Source: Nocardioides sediminis (GTDB taxonomy: Bacteria > Actinomycetota > Actinomycetes > Propionibacteriales > Nocardioidaceae). From it: a stretch of DNA of 64,000 nucleotides. This document shows, in pieces, positions 17,568 to 25,620 of this stretch; within the stretch, counting starts at the first letter, position 1; every line of letters starts with the position of its first letter. The notes beneath the pieces were generated by a model. That model was not told the DNA's origin. It searched no databases and saw only the letters and a list, made by a program, of their open reading frames with translations. The position numbers and the translations under genes are program-made. The stretch covers positions 62,001-126,000 of the forward strand of contig NZ_PZYZ01000003.1 of NCBI RefSeq assembly GCF_003047295.1, read 5' to 3'.

Positions 17568-18389
17568 TCAGGGGTCGATCTGCTCGGCCTCGCGGCGGCG
17601 CCACGTGGCGGCGCACTCGGCGGTGACGGGCCCGGGTGCGGGCAGCTCGCGGTCGTCCCAGCGCGAGATCGCCTGGACGTCGCGGGTGGTGGAGACGAGG
17701 AACGCCTCGTCGGCCTGCCGGGCGACCTCGAGGGGCTCGTCCACCTCGCGCCCGCCGCACCACTCCAGGACCAGGGCACGGGTGACGCCGGCCAGGCAGC
17801 CGCTGGCCAGCGTGGGCGTGCGGAGCTCGCCGTCGACGACGTAGAAGACGTTGGACCCGGTGCCCTCGCAGAGGTCCCCCACGGTGTTGGCGAAGACCGC
17901 CTCGCTCCCGCCCCGCTCCTGGGCGTGGGCCAGCGCGATGACGTTCTCGGCGTACGAGGTGGTCTTGAGGCCGGCGGTCGCGCCGCGCTCGTTGCGCGTC
18001 CAGGGGACGGTCACGACGGCGGTCGACTCCCCCGTCGGGTCGATGGCGGACCACGCGACGACCAGCGTCGGCGTGCCGCCACCCCGGCCGGACCCCATCG
18101 GGCCGGGTCCGGCCGTGCAGGTGATCCGCAGCCGGCCGAGCGGGTCGGTCACGCCCTCGAGGACCGCCTCGACCCCGCGTCGTACGACGTCCGGGTCCGG
18201 CGCGTCGAGCCCGAGCCCGGTCGCGGAGCGCTCCAGCCGGTCGAGGTGGCGGGTCAGGGCGAACGGGCGGCCTCCGAGGGTCTTGACCGACTCGAAGACC
18301 CCGTCGCCGACCGTGAAGCCGTGATCGGTCACCCCCAGCGCCGCACCGGTCGGGTCGGCCAGCAGGTCACCGTTCATCCACGCGCGCAT
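17568..18389 (-). CDS. Aminotransferase class IV, probably aminodeoxychorismate lyase
   Basis: 273 residues, fold-type IV PLP enzyme. [25 protein letters not shown] is replaced here by short motifs: GDGVFES, RHLDRL, the PLP Lys in [10 protein letters not shown], and GTGSNVF with the following GCLAGVTR. These resemble PabC and branched-chain aminotransferases; the length and GDGVFES favour PabC, which makes 4-aminobenzoate for folate. The ATG at 18389 has AGGG seven bases upstream; a GTG six bases earlier is the alternative. It heads the his/trp run (10 bases before hisI). Assignment between PabC and D-amino-acid/branched-chain activity is not certain. Confidence 0.8.
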   Translation of the reverse strand: MRAWMNGDLLADPTGAALGVTDHGFTVGDGVFESVKTLGGRPFALTRHLDRLERSATGLGLDAPDPDVVRRGVEAVLEGVTDPLGRLRITCTAGPGPMGSGRGGGTPTLVVAWSAIDPTGESTAVVTVPWTRNERGATAGLKTTSYAENVIALAHAQERGGSEAVFANTVGDLCEGTGSNVFYVVDGELRTPTLASGCLAGVTRALVLEWCGGREVDEPLEVARQADEAFLVSTTRDVQAISRWDDRELPAPGPVTAECAATWRRREAEQIDP

Positions 18390-18489
18390 GGCCACACCCT
18401 AGGCCGTACGACGGGCCGTCCTGCCGCCGTGCGTCGGGCCGTGGGAGCGCCTCGGGGCGGGCCGCGAACACGCTGTGGGGGACCCCGTT

Positions 18490-18518
18490 TTGGCACCCGC
18501 GGAACCGTCGGCTACTGT
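18490..18518 (+). promoter_or_regulatory. Housekeeping-type promoter for the tRNA cluster
   Basis: TTGGCA (18490-18495), a 17-base spacer and TACTGT (18513-18518). This is a near-consensus sigma-70/SigA promoter 42 bases before tRNA-Gly, with no gene between. It should drive the three-tRNA transcript ending at the hairpin 18851-18880. Confidence 0.7.
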
Positions 18519-18560
18519 TCTGCTCGCACTTCCCGCCGGGTCACCGGAGGGACAGCGCAA

Positions 18561-18633
18561 GCGGACGTAGCTCAGTTGGTAGAGCGCAACCTTGCCAAGG
18601 TTGAGGTCGCGAGTTCGAGCCTCGTCGTCCGCT
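18561..18633 (+). tRNA. tRNA-Gly (GCC)
   Basis: 73-base cloverleaf: acceptor GCGGACG/CGTCCGC, D-arm GCTCAGTTGGTAGAGC, anticodon stem CAACC/GGTTG with loop TTGCCAA (anticodon GCC), T-arm with GTTCGAGCC. First of three tRNAs in a row; CCA not encoded. Confidence 0.97.
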
Positions 18634-18678
18634 CGGAGAGGTCTCTCCACCGGGTCCTTCCAGGGAGGGTCCCACCGC

Positions 18679-18749
18679 GGTGGGTTGGCCGAGAGGCGAG
18701 GCAACGGACTGCAAATCCGTGTACACGGGTTCAAATCCCGTACCCACCT
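18679..18749 (+). tRNA. tRNA-Cys (GCA)
   Basis: 71-base cloverleaf: acceptor GGTGGGT/ACCCACC with discriminator U, the identity base for Cys; anticodon stem ACGGA/TCCGT with loop CTGCAAA (anticodon GCA); T-loop GTTCAAATC. It follows tRNA-Gly by 45 bases. Confidence 0.97.
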
Positions 18750-18768
18750 CCATCACAATTCAAGACCC

Positions 18769-18843
18769 GGGCGATTGGCGCAGCGGTAGCGCGCTTCCTT
18801 GACACGGAAGAGGTCACTGGTTCAAACCCAGTATCGCCCACCA
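18769..18843 (+). tRNA. tRNA-Val (GAC)
   Basis: Acceptor GGGCGAT/ATCGCCC, discriminator A and encoded CCA (18841-18843), unlike its two neighbours. Anticodon stem CTTCC/GGAAG with loop TTGACAC (anticodon GAC); T-loop GTTCAAACC. Last of the three-tRNA cluster, seven bases before the terminator hairpin. Confidence 0.97.
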
Positions 18844-18850
18844 GCCGAGC

Positions 18851-18880
18851 ACGACCCCTGACCTCCCGGTCAGGGGTCGT
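18851..18880. terminator. Bidirectional 13-bp hairpin between tRNA-Val and terC
   Basis: ACGACCCCTGACC and GGTCAGGGGTCGT pair perfectly (13 bp) around TCCC. It serves the plus-strand tRNA transcript. It also contains the stop codon of the minus-strand TerC gene (18870-18872), so both convergent units end in the same structure. No U-tract. Confidence 0.8.
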
Positions 18881-19862
18881 CCTGCATTTCCCGGTGCTCG
18901 AGGGACCTGGTCTGCGACCCGAGGCTGGCCACCGTGGTGACGGCAAGGACTCCCAGGATCACCGCCAAGGACACGAGCGTGGGGATCGCCGGGACCGACG
19001 GCCACGTCAGGTGCCCCCAGTGCAGGGCGAGCTTGACCCCGATGAACGCCAGTACCAGTGCCAGGCCGTAGTCGAGGTAGACCAGCCTCTGCAGCGCACC
19101 GTGGAGCACGAAGTACAGCGCTCGCAGTCCCAGCAGCGCGAAGGCGTTGGTGACGAAGACCAGGTACGGGTCGCCGGTGATGCCGTAGACCGCGGGCACG
19201 GAGTCCACCGCGAACACGACGTCGGCGCACAGGACCGCGACCACGACCAGCGCGAAGGGTGTCGCGGCGTGCCCACCCTCCGCCCTGACCCACATGGCAG
19301 GCCCGTGGTACCCGGCGGTGACCGGGACCACCCGACGTACCAGCCTGACGCTCCGGAGCCGGTCCACCTCCACCTCATGACCCCGCCCCCGGGCCGAGTC
19401 CCTCAGGATCCGGACCGCCGACAGCAGCAGGATCAGGCCGAACACGAGGAACGTCCAGTCGAACCGGCTCAGCGCGGCGGCGCCGAGCCCGATGAACACC
19501 GCACGCAGGAGCAGCGCTCCGACGATGCCGTACAGCAGCACGCGCTGCTGCAGCTGCTCCGGCACGGCGAAGACTCCGAGCAGGAGCATGAACACGAACA
19601 GGTTGTCCACGCTCAGCGACTTCTCGACCAGGTAGCCCGTCAGGTAGTCCAGGCCGCGGCCGGCACCGAAGCTCGTCCAGATGTACCCCGTGAACGCCAG
19701 GGGCAGCGCGATGTAGAAGGCCGACCACCGCACCGCTTCCCGCATCGAGACCAGGTGCGGCTTCCGGGTGAGCACGAAGTCACCAGCGAGGAGCCCGGCG
19801 ATCCCGCCCAGGGTCACCACCCACAGGGTCGGCGTCGCCACCGAGTCGAGCTCGGAGAACAT
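18870..19862 (-). CDS. TerC/Alx family membrane protein, probable Mn2+ exporter
   Basis: 330 residues with about eight to nine membrane spans. Two inverted-repeat signature segments with acidic residues in the membrane are present: EKSLSVDNLFVFMLLL and ADVVFAVDSVPAVYGITGD. A charged cytoplasmic loop lies between them. TerC/Alx/YceF-type proteins export Mn2+, in part to metallate secreted enzymes. The call is supported by the yybP-ykoY (Mn2+) riboswitch at the head of this transcript. The ATG at 19862 has no clear ribosome site and lies 12 bases after the small gene's stop, so it may be translationally coupled. The stop lies inside the terminator hairpin. Older annotation would say tellurium resistance. 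Confidence 0.88.
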   Translation of the reverse strand: MFSELDSVATPTLWVVTLGGIAGLLAGDFVLTRKPHLVSMREAVRWSAFYIALPLAFTGYIWTSFGAGRGLDYLTGYLVEKSLSVDNLFVFMLLLGVFAVPEQLQQRVLLYGIVGALLLRAVFIGLGAAALSRFDWTFLVFGLILLLSAVRILRDSARGRGHEVEVDRLRSVRLVRRVVPVTAGYHGPAMWVRAEGGHAATPFALVVVAVLCADVVFAVDSVPAVYGITGDPYLVFVTNAFALLGLRALYFVLHGALQRLVYLDYGLALVLAFIGVKLALHWGHLTWPSVPAIPTLVSLAVILGVLAVTTVASLGSQTRSLEHREMQDDP

Positions 19863-19873
19863 GACGAGGGCAG

Positions 19874-20086
19874 TCAGCGTGGGTGGGGGTGCGACCAGTC
19901 GTGCCCGTGTCCGTGCTGGTGGTGGTGCCGGGCACGGAGCACCCCACTCACCACGAACCAGAGGAGGGCGACGGTCCAGATCACCACACCGATCATGCCG
20001 AGCACCTCGCCCGCACTCAGTCCGTCGCTCGCCAGCAGCGGCGAGGCCGAGGCCTGGCAGCCGGTTGCCTGGGTGATCACGCACAT
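19874..20086 (-). CDS. Small His-rich single-pass membrane protein
   Basis: 70 residues, too short for many gene finders. The ATG at 20086 has GGAGGTG five bases upstream, a strong site. Layout: a short N-terminal region with two Cys (MCVITQATGCQ), one transmembrane helix (EVLGMIGVVIWTVALLWFVVSG), then a basic C-terminus with a His cluster (RARHHHQHGHGHDW) holding about eight His in 18 residues. It lies between a Mn2+ riboswitch and TerC on the same transcript. This suggests a metal-binding accessory peptide of the exporter; that function is inferred. No family recognised. Confidence 0.75.
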   Translation of the reverse strand: MCVITQATGCQASASPLLASDGLSAGEVLGMIGVVIWTVALLWFVVSGVLRARHHHQHGHGHDWSHPHPR

Positions 20087-20111
20087 GGGGCACCTCCATC
20101 GTCGTCGGCGA

Positions 20112-20196
20112 CGAAGGTCTCCCCCAGCGGCTGCTCCGCGCACCGGGCCTGGGAGCCGGAATGACGGCCACGCGGCGTAGGAGGTACTCCCCTTCG
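20112..20196 (-). ncRNA. yybP-ykoY (Mn2+-sensing) riboswitch
   Basis: Read on the minus strand: 5' CGAAGGGGAGTA, an internal arm with GGCCGTCATTCCGGC, a GC-rich arm, then 3' GGGGGAGACCTTCG. The ends pair (CGAAGG/CCTTCG) as P1. The GGGGAGUA loop and the GAGACCUU closing segment match the conserved core of the yybP-ykoY class, which binds Mn2+ between two docked legs. The aptamer ends 26 bases before the small gene's ATG, and that stretch holds its GGAGGTG, so control could be at translation initiation. Family knowledge: this class controls TerC/MntP-type Mn exporters and turns them on with Mn2+. Confidence 0.82.
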
Positions 20197-20421
20197 ACGA
20201 CGAATCTACCACCGGAGATCGGGACGTAGGAGTCCTTGGCGGACGGACGGTGACCGTCGACGGCTTCGACCGCGCGCAGCTGGTGCACCCCTTGTCCCGT
20301 CGTCGCCGACCTGCCTATCGTCACAACGAGTCACGCGACTCGTCGGCCGTCTTCTCGGATCGGCCCGTTCATCGCCCCAGACCCCGGCGTCAGCACTCCA
20401 GAACTCCGGGAGCTTGCCGCG

Positions 20422-20745
20422 ATGACCAGCAGAGACCAGGAGCCCGGCGCCGATCATGCCGCCACGCCTGTGGGCCCCACCTCGTCCTCCTCCGCGATCG
20501 ACTGGATGCTCGACGAGCTGTTCGTGGCCACCCTCGAGCTCGCCGCCTGCGCCGCCGCGTCGGACGCGACCGTACGAGTCAGGATCATGCGTGCGATCGA
20601 CCGGATCGACCAGGTGATCCCGGAGCTCCGTCGGAGTGTGCTCGCGAGGACGGCGGAGACCGACGGCACGGCGCCGAGCAGCCCCACCACCCGGCACCTG
20701 AACAGCGTCTCGCCGCCCCGGGGACGCCCCGGTCGACCGTCGTGA
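20422..20745 (+). CDS. Hypothetical small soluble protein
   Basis: 107 residues. An Ala/Ser/Pro-rich N-terminus is followed by a convincing amphipathic helical core (IDWMLDELFVATLELAAC to RIDQVIPELRRSVL) and a disordered Pro/Arg tail. A GGGAG lies 11 bases before the ATG, which is only fair. No family recognised. The opposite strand is also open here, so coding on this strand is a judgement based on composition. The 225 bases upstream (20197-20421) show nothing else beyond the riboswitch transcript start region. Confidence 0.45.
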   Translation: MTSRDQEPGADHAATPVGPTSSSSAIDWMLDELFVATLELAACAAASDATVRVRIMRAIDRIDQVIPELRRSVLARTAETDGTAPSSPTTRHLNSVSPPRGRPGRPS

Positions 20746-20921
20746 TCGCGAGGCGGGTCGCCTGCGTGGGCCCCCTCTCACCTCTTCTGGCGAAGGCGCG
20801 CGCTGGGTGAAGACACGGGCCCCGGCGCGGAGTAGCGTCATGGCTGCCGTGTCGGTGGGGAGTCCCTCCCCCGAGATTCCCCGCCGGCATGGTCCAGGGG
20901 CCGACGCCTAGGGTGGGCACC

Positions 20922-21416
20922 ATGACCGGTGACGACGTCCAGCGCACCCCGGACGACCACCACATCGTCGTCGACGGCCGTCGGTGGCGCGCCACCGACA
21001 CCTCGATCCCCGAGGCACTGCGCGCCGAGCTGGTCACGGAGCTGATGCGGGCCCGTCGGCTCGTCAGGAGCCGCGGGGACGAGGTGCGCCCCTTCGTGCA
21101 CGACGCCAAGGTGGCGCTCGGCGAGCGGGGCGAGCCGTGGTGGGAGGAGCCGTCGGAGGCGGGCCGCCGCGACCGGCTCGCCGCCACCATCCGGGCCCTG
21201 CTGCGTGGCCGGGAGACCACGACCATCTGCCCCAGCGACGCGGCGCGCGTCGTGGGCGGCGAGCAGTGGCGCGACGTCATGCCGGTGGCCCGCGACGTCG
21301 CCCGGGAGCTGCACGACGAGGGCGTCGTCGAGGTGCAGCAGGGTGGCGAGAGGGTCGACCCCACGCAAGCGCGCGGACCGATCCGCATCGCGCCCGGACC
21401 GGCCCTGGAGCGCTGA
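20922..21416 (+). CDS. DUF3253 domain protein
   Basis: 164 residues. The N-terminal part (HHIVVDGRRWRATDTSIPE) precedes a helical region. The C-terminal DUF3253 region runs from RALLRGRETTTICPSDAARVVGG through WRDVMPVARDVARELHDEGVVEV to the RGPIRI end. The predicted fold is winged-helix-like; function unknown. The ATG at 20922 is picked over an upstream ATG (20889) because conserved sequence starts after it and a weak GGTGGG precedes it. It is monocistronic and converges on the FAD oxidoreductase. Confidence 0.8.
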   Translation: MTGDDVQRTPDDHHIVVDGRRWRATDTSIPEALRAELVTELMRARRLVRSRGDEVRPFVHDAKVALGERGEPWWEEPSEAGRRDRLAATIRALLRGRETTTICPSDAARVVGGEQWRDVMPVARDVARELHDEGVVEVQQGGERVDPTQARGPIRIAPGPALER

Positions 21417-21431
21417 GCCGCTGGTTGCGCC

Positions 21432-23024
21432 TCAGCGGCCCGGAAGCACCCGGGCCACCCGGTCGTGGAGGAGCGCCGCCCGCGCCGCGTTGTCGCCGCA
21501 CGCGCCGTGCACTCCCCCGCCGGGGTGCGCGGAGGCCGACCCGAGGTAGAGCCCCCGGACGGGTGTCTCGGCGCGTCCGAGGCCGGGCACCGGACGGAGG
21601 ACGAGCTGCTGGTGCAGCTGGGCGGTGCCGCCGTTGAGGGCGCCGCCCACCAGGTTGGCGTTGCGCGCCTCCATCTCGCGGGGTCCCAGCACCCGTCGGG
21701 CGAGCACCCGGTCGCCGAACCCGGGAGCAAGCCTCTCCAGGCGCGCCTGCATCCGGTCGGCGAACCGCTCGCAGTCGTCGTGGTCCCACTCGCCGCGGAT
21801 TCCCTCACCGCCGGCGTCCCCCACCGTGCGCTGGGGCACGTGCGCGTAGGCCCAGAACGACTCGGTGCCCGCCGGCGACCGCGAGGGGTCGGAGGAGGTC
21901 ATCTGTCCGGTGAGCATGAAGGGCGCGGCCGGCACGACGCCGTTCTGCACCTGTGTCATCGCCAGCGCCATGTCGTGCACCGAGTCGGCCACGTGAACCG
22001 TCCCCGCCGCCTGCTCGGGCGCCCCGGTCCACGGGATCCTGCCGTCCAGCGCCCAGTCGACCTTGACGGTGCCGGGGTCCAGCTCGAAGGTGCGCAGCGC
22101 CTCGGTGACCCGGTGCGGCACGTCCTCCGGGTCGAGCAGACGGCTGTAGAGCGTCGGCGCCAGCACGTCGGCGACGACCGCGCGGCGTACGGCGTGACGC
22201 TCGCCGTCGGCGGTGCGGACGCCCACGACGCGTCGTCCCTCCACCTCGATCCGGGTGACCTCGGCCGACGTGCGGACCTCGCCGCCCTGCGCCCGCACCC
22301 GACGGGCCAGCGCCTGCGTCAGCTCACCGGCACCGCCCTCGGGCACCGGGAAGCCGACGGTCTGCCCCATCATCGCCAGCAGCAGCCCGAGCAGCGACGA
22401 GCCGGGCGCGTCGAGCGGGATGTCCGCGTGTGCGGCGTTGCCGGCGAGCAGCACGCGCGCCGCCTCTCCCCCGAAGCGCTGGCGTGTCAGTTCGGTCGCC
22501 GGGGTCAGCAGGGTCTTGACGAAGCCCAGGCCGCCGACGTGCCGCAGCGCCGCGAGGGTGCCGATCCCGTGGCGCACCGGCGGGAACGGGGTGAGCAGGG
22601 CACCGATGAGGTGGGGGCCCACCCGGTCCCACTGCGCGCACAGGTCCAGCCATGCTTCCCCGTCGCCGGGACAGTGCTCCTCGAGCCCCGCGGCGGTGGC
22701 CTCCCGGTCCCGGTGCAGGACGGCCCAGCTGCCGTCGGGGAACGGGTGGCCGAGCACCGACGGGGCGTGCCGCCACCGCAGGCCGTGCTCCTCGAGGTCG
22801 AAGGAGGCGATGGTCGGCGACGAGGCCGCCAGCGGGTAGAACGCGCTGAAGGTGTCGTGCACGAAGTCCGGGTGCAGCTCGCGGTCGCTGCGCACGGCTC
22901 CGCCGACGTCGGGCTGGGCCTCCAGCACGAGGACCGACCAGCCGGCGTCCAGCAGCCGGTTGGCGGCCACCAGCCCGTTGGGACCGGCCCCGACCACGAT
23001 CGCGTCCCAGGTGTCGGCGCTCAT
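21432..23024 (-). CDS. FAD-dependent phytoene-desaturase-like oxidoreductase
   Basis: 530 residues. N-terminal FAD motif DAIVVGAGPNGLVAANRL followed by LVLEAQPDVGGAVRS. The C-terminal FAD-binding region is GLYLGSASAHPGGGVHGACGDNAAR. This is the CrtI/FixC-like 'NAD(P)/FAD-dependent oxidoreductase' family (pyridine nucleotide-disulphide related, PYROXD2-like). No carotenoid genes are nearby, so true desaturase activity is doubtful. The ATG at 23024 overlaps the SDR stop by four bases. It is last in a three-gene coupled operon with the SDR and SRPBCC genes. Confidence 0.88.
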   Translation of the reverse strand: MSADTWDAIVVGAGPNGLVAANRLLDAGWSVLVLEAQPDVGGAVRSDRELHPDFVHDTFSAFYPLAASSPTIASFDLEEHGLRWRHAPSVLGHPFPDGSWAVLHRDREATAAGLEEHCPGDGEAWLDLCAQWDRVGPHLIGALLTPFPPVRHGIGTLAALRHVGGLGFVKTLLTPATELTRQRFGGEAARVLLAGNAAHADIPLDAPGSSLLGLLLAMMGQTVGFPVPEGGAGELTQALARRVRAQGGEVRTSAEVTRIEVEGRRVVGVRTADGERHAVRRAVVADVLAPTLYSRLLDPEDVPHRVTEALRTFELDPGTVKVDWALDGRIPWTGAPEQAAGTVHVADSVHDMALAMTQVQNGVVPAAPFMLTGQMTSSDPSRSPAGTESFWAYAHVPQRTVGDAGGEGIRGEWDHDDCERFADRMQARLERLAPGFGDRVLARRVLGPREMEARNANLVGGALNGGTAQLHQQLVLRPVPGLGRAETPVRGLYLGSASAHPGGGVHGACGDNAARAALLHDRVARVLPGR

Positions 23025-23959
23025 GCTGCCTTCCTCCGCCGGCGCCCCACCTCGACGAGGTTGCGAGCCACCGCGGCCAGCGCGTTGCCGTGGGTCCCGT
23101 GCAGGGCGTTGTGCTCCTGCCGCGACGCCAGCACGTTGCCGGGCCCGCGGACGACCTCGCGGACCAGGTCCTGCGCAGCGACCGTGAAGAGCGGCCCCAC
23201 CATGCGGTCGTAGGCCCACGGGAGGGCGCTGAACCCGAGGCGGATGACGTGGTTGGCCGCGGAGGTCTGGCCTCCGCGCCACGGCCGGTCCACGGTGGCG
23301 AGCACCCGGGCGGCCACGCGCTCGGGCGCCTGCACGGGGAACGGTGGGCGGCCCACGGCGTCGCCGTAGGTCGCCGCCTGCTCGTAGATGGGGGTGTCGA
23401 CCCCGCCGGGCGCGACGTAGCCGAAGCGGAGCCGGGGGCGGTCACGGTTGTCGACGCGCAGCTGGCGGACGAGGCCGCGCAGGCCCCACTTGGACAGCAC
23501 GTACGCCGCCATGTCGGGCACCGCCATGTGCCCGATCACCGAGCCGACCAGCACGATGCTGCCCTCCTCCTGCTCGCGCAGTACCGGCAGGACGTGACGG
23601 ACGAGGTTGGCCGACCCGGTGAGGTTCGTCGCCAGCACGCCGTCGAAGACGTCCACGGGTACGTCCTCGATGCGTCCGTAGGCCACCACCCCGGCGGCCC
23701 CCACCACGACGTCGAGACGGCCGTGCCTGGCCATGGCGTCGGCGACCGCGCGGCGTACGGCGTCGTCGTCGGCCACGTCCGCCACCGTCACGGTCGTGGA
23801 GGCCGCGCCCAGCTCGTCGCAGTCGGCCGCCACCCGGCCCAGCGCGTCCCGGCCCCGGGCCAGCAGCACGAGGTGCTCACCCCGCTGCGCCGCGAGCCGG
23901 GCGGTCGCCTCGCCGATGCCGCTGGAGGCACCGGTCACGAGCACCACGCGGGCGGTCAT
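23021..23959 (-). CDS. Short-chain dehydrogenase/reductase
   Basis: 312 residues. Cofactor motif LVTGASSGIGEATA at the N-terminus, a DVAD motif for adenine binding, NLTG in place of NNAG, catalytic Ser in VLVGSVIGH and the YxxxK motif AAYVLSKWG. The roughly 60-residue C-terminal extension is basic at its end (GRRRRKAA) and is longer than classical SDRs. The ATG at 23959 overlaps the SRPBCC stop (ATGA). Substrate unknown. Confidence 0.9.
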   Translation of the reverse strand: MTARVVLVTGASSGIGEATARLAAQRGEHLVLLARGRDALGRVAADCDELGAASTTVTVADVADDDAVRRAVADAMARHGRLDVVVGAAGVVAYGRIEDVPVDVFDGVLATNLTGSANLVRHVLPVLREQEEGSIVLVGSVIGHMAVPDMAAYVLSKWGLRGLVRQLRVDNRDRPRLRFGYVAPGGVDTPIYEQAATYGDAVGRPPFPVQAPERVAARVLATVDRPWRGGQTSAANHVIRLGFSALPWAYDRMVGPLFTVAAQDLVREVVRGPGNVLASRQEHNALHGTHGNALAAVARNLVEVGRRRRKAA

Positions 23960-24390
23960 CGACGCCGTTCGGCGATGTAGGCGAGCCGCCGCAGGGTCTC
24001 GGTGTTGCGCCACTTCAGGCTCAGCCCACGCACCGGCGGGGGCACCAGCGCCCCCGGTCCCGACACGGGCTCCTCCTCGATGCGGACCTCGGTCTCCGCG
24101 CCGACCGGCAGCAGCCGGATCACGACGCGCGCCTCACCGATCGGCCAGCCGCGCGCCCGCAGGGTCAGCGACCGACCCGGCACGGCCTCCGTCACCTCGG
24201 TGCTGTCGTTGATGAGCGCGGGCCACAATCCCACCGAGTGGTGCAGCTTGCTGCCCACGGCCGGCCAGGCGTCGTCGACCTCGCGCATCCGGGAGGCGCC
24301 CACCACCCACACGGGGTAGAGCCAGCCGTCGCTGAGCACCTCCCACACCTGCTCGGGGGTCGCGTGGACGAGACGGGTGTTCACTGCCAT
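23956..24390 (-). CDS. SRPBCC (START-like) family protein
   Basis: 144 residues of the polyketide-cyclase/START-like fold: AVNTRLVHATPEQVWEVLSDGWLYPVWVVGASR at the N-terminus (typical HxxPEQVWxVLSD), a central beta sheet and a C-terminal helix. It binds a hydrophobic ligand in this fold; the ligand is unknown. The ATG at 24390 is chosen from the domain start. A better-looking GGAG upstream belongs to another frame with an early stop. First gene of the operon with the SDR and the FAD oxidoreductase. Confidence 0.85.
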   Translation of the reverse strand: MAVNTRLVHATPEQVWEVLSDGWLYPVWVVGASRMREVDDAWPAVGSKLHHSVGLWPALINDSTEVTEAVPGRSLTLRARGWPIGEARVVIRLLPVGAETEVRIEEEPVSGPGALVPPPVRGLSLKWRNTETLRRLAYIAERRR

Positions 24391-24511
24391 GTCTGCACCG
24401 CCATGTGTCGCTCCTGTCGTGGGGCCTCCCACGCTAACGAGCGCCGTCCGCGCCGCCCACCACCCCCAAGGGCCTTCCTCGGGGACCGACCCCGTGGTGT
24501 GAGGGAGCGGG

Positions 24512-25618
24512 TCACTCCTCGTCCGCGGAGTCCTCGCCGTGCGTGCCGGGCCGTGGCGCCCACGGCAGCTCCTTGGCAGGTCGTACGACGATCAGCCGGT
24601 CGCCGCGGGCCAGCAGGGTGACCACCGGGTCGAAGTAGCGGTAGACCTTCTCGTCGCGCACGACCGCGATCACCTGGTCGGGCAGCGACTGCGGCTGCTT
24701 GCCGACCTCGTTGACCAGCAGGTCCCGCTCCGCGACCTCCAGCCCCTCGCCGTACGTCAGCAGGTCCTCCATCACCGAGCCGAGCATCGGCGACATCGAG
24801 GAGAGGCCGAGCAGGCGGCCGACGGCGTCGGAGGAGGTGATGACCGAGTCGGCGCCGGACTGCCTCATCAGGGGGACGTTCTCCTGCTCGCGCACCGACG
24901 CCACGATCCAGGCGTCGGGGTTGAGCTGGCGGACGGTGAGGGTGGACAGGACGTTGGAGGCGTCGCTGTCGGTGGTGATGATGACCTGGGTGGCCGTCTG
25001 CACGCCGGCGCGCCGGAGCACCTCGCGCCGGGTGGCGTCGCCGGTCACGACGGCGAGCCCGTCGGCGTGCGCCTCCTCGAGGGCGAGCGTGCTGGGGTCC
25101 ACCACCACGATCGCCTCGCGGTCCTGGCCGTTGTTGACCAGGGTGTCGACGGCGCTGCGGCCCTTGGTGCCGTAGCCGACGACCACGACGTGGTCCTGCT
25201 CTCCCATGTTCTTCCTCCACCGGGCGACCCGGAACATCTCGCGGCCCTGGGAGGCGAGGACCTCCAGGGTGGTCCCGATCAGCAGCACCAGGAAGGCGAT
25301 GCGGGCCGGGGTGATGATGAATGCGTTGACCATGCGGGCCTGGGTGGTCACCGGCGCGATGTCGCCGTAGCCGGTCGTGCTCAGCGTCACCGTCGTGTAG
25401 TAGATCGCGTCGGTCAGGCTGACCCCGAAGTCGGGCGGGTCGTTGCCGTCGCGGTAGCCCTCGCGGTCGAAGTAGACCAGCAGGACGGTGCCCACGAGGA
25501 TCGCCAGTGCGGCGAGCAGCCGACGGCTGAGCTCCCACCAGGGCGACCGGTCGACCTCCGGCAGGGCGACCATGGTCTTGCTCGTCGGGCTCTCGTGACG
25601 AGGGGGCAGGTCGGGCAC
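24512..25618 (-). CDS. Two-TM potassium channel with RCK/TrkA-N and TrkA-C domains
   Basis: 368 residues. TM1 (RLLAALAILVGTVLLVYF), pore loop with selectivity filter TTVTLSTTGYGDIAP, TM2 (ITPARIAFLVLLIGTTLEVL), then a Rossmann RCK domain (DHVVVVGYGTKGRSAVDTL) and a C-terminal TrkA-C-like region ending in an acidic tail. It forms a ligand-gated K+ channel of the MthK/Kch type. The GTG at 25618 follows the YihY stop by three bases; an ATG at 25573 is an alternative with only weak signals. Co-transcribed with yihY. Confidence 0.92.
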   Translation of the reverse strand: MPDLPPRHESPTSKTMVALPEVDRSPWWELSRRLLAALAILVGTVLLVYFDREGYRDGNDPPDFGVSLTDAIYYTTVTLSTTGYGDIAPVTTQARMVNAFIITPARIAFLVLLIGTTLEVLASQGREMFRVARWRKNMGEQDHVVVVGYGTKGRSAVDTLVNNGQDREAIVVVDPSTLALEEAHADGLAVVTGDATRREVLRRAGVQTATQVIITTDSDASNVLSTLTVRQLNPDAWIVASVREQENVPLMRQSGADSVITSSDAVGRLLGLSSMSPMLGSVMEDLLTYGEGLEVAERDLLVNEVGKQPQSLPDQVIAVVRDEKVYRYFDPVVTLLARGDRLIVVRPAKELPWAPRPGTHGEDSADEE

Positions 25619-25620
25619 GC

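Noticed and set aside
18561..18843. tRNA cluster as an integration site for a mobile element
   Set aside because: No integrase, no repeat of a tRNA 3' end downstream, and the next genes are ordinary chromosomal ones.
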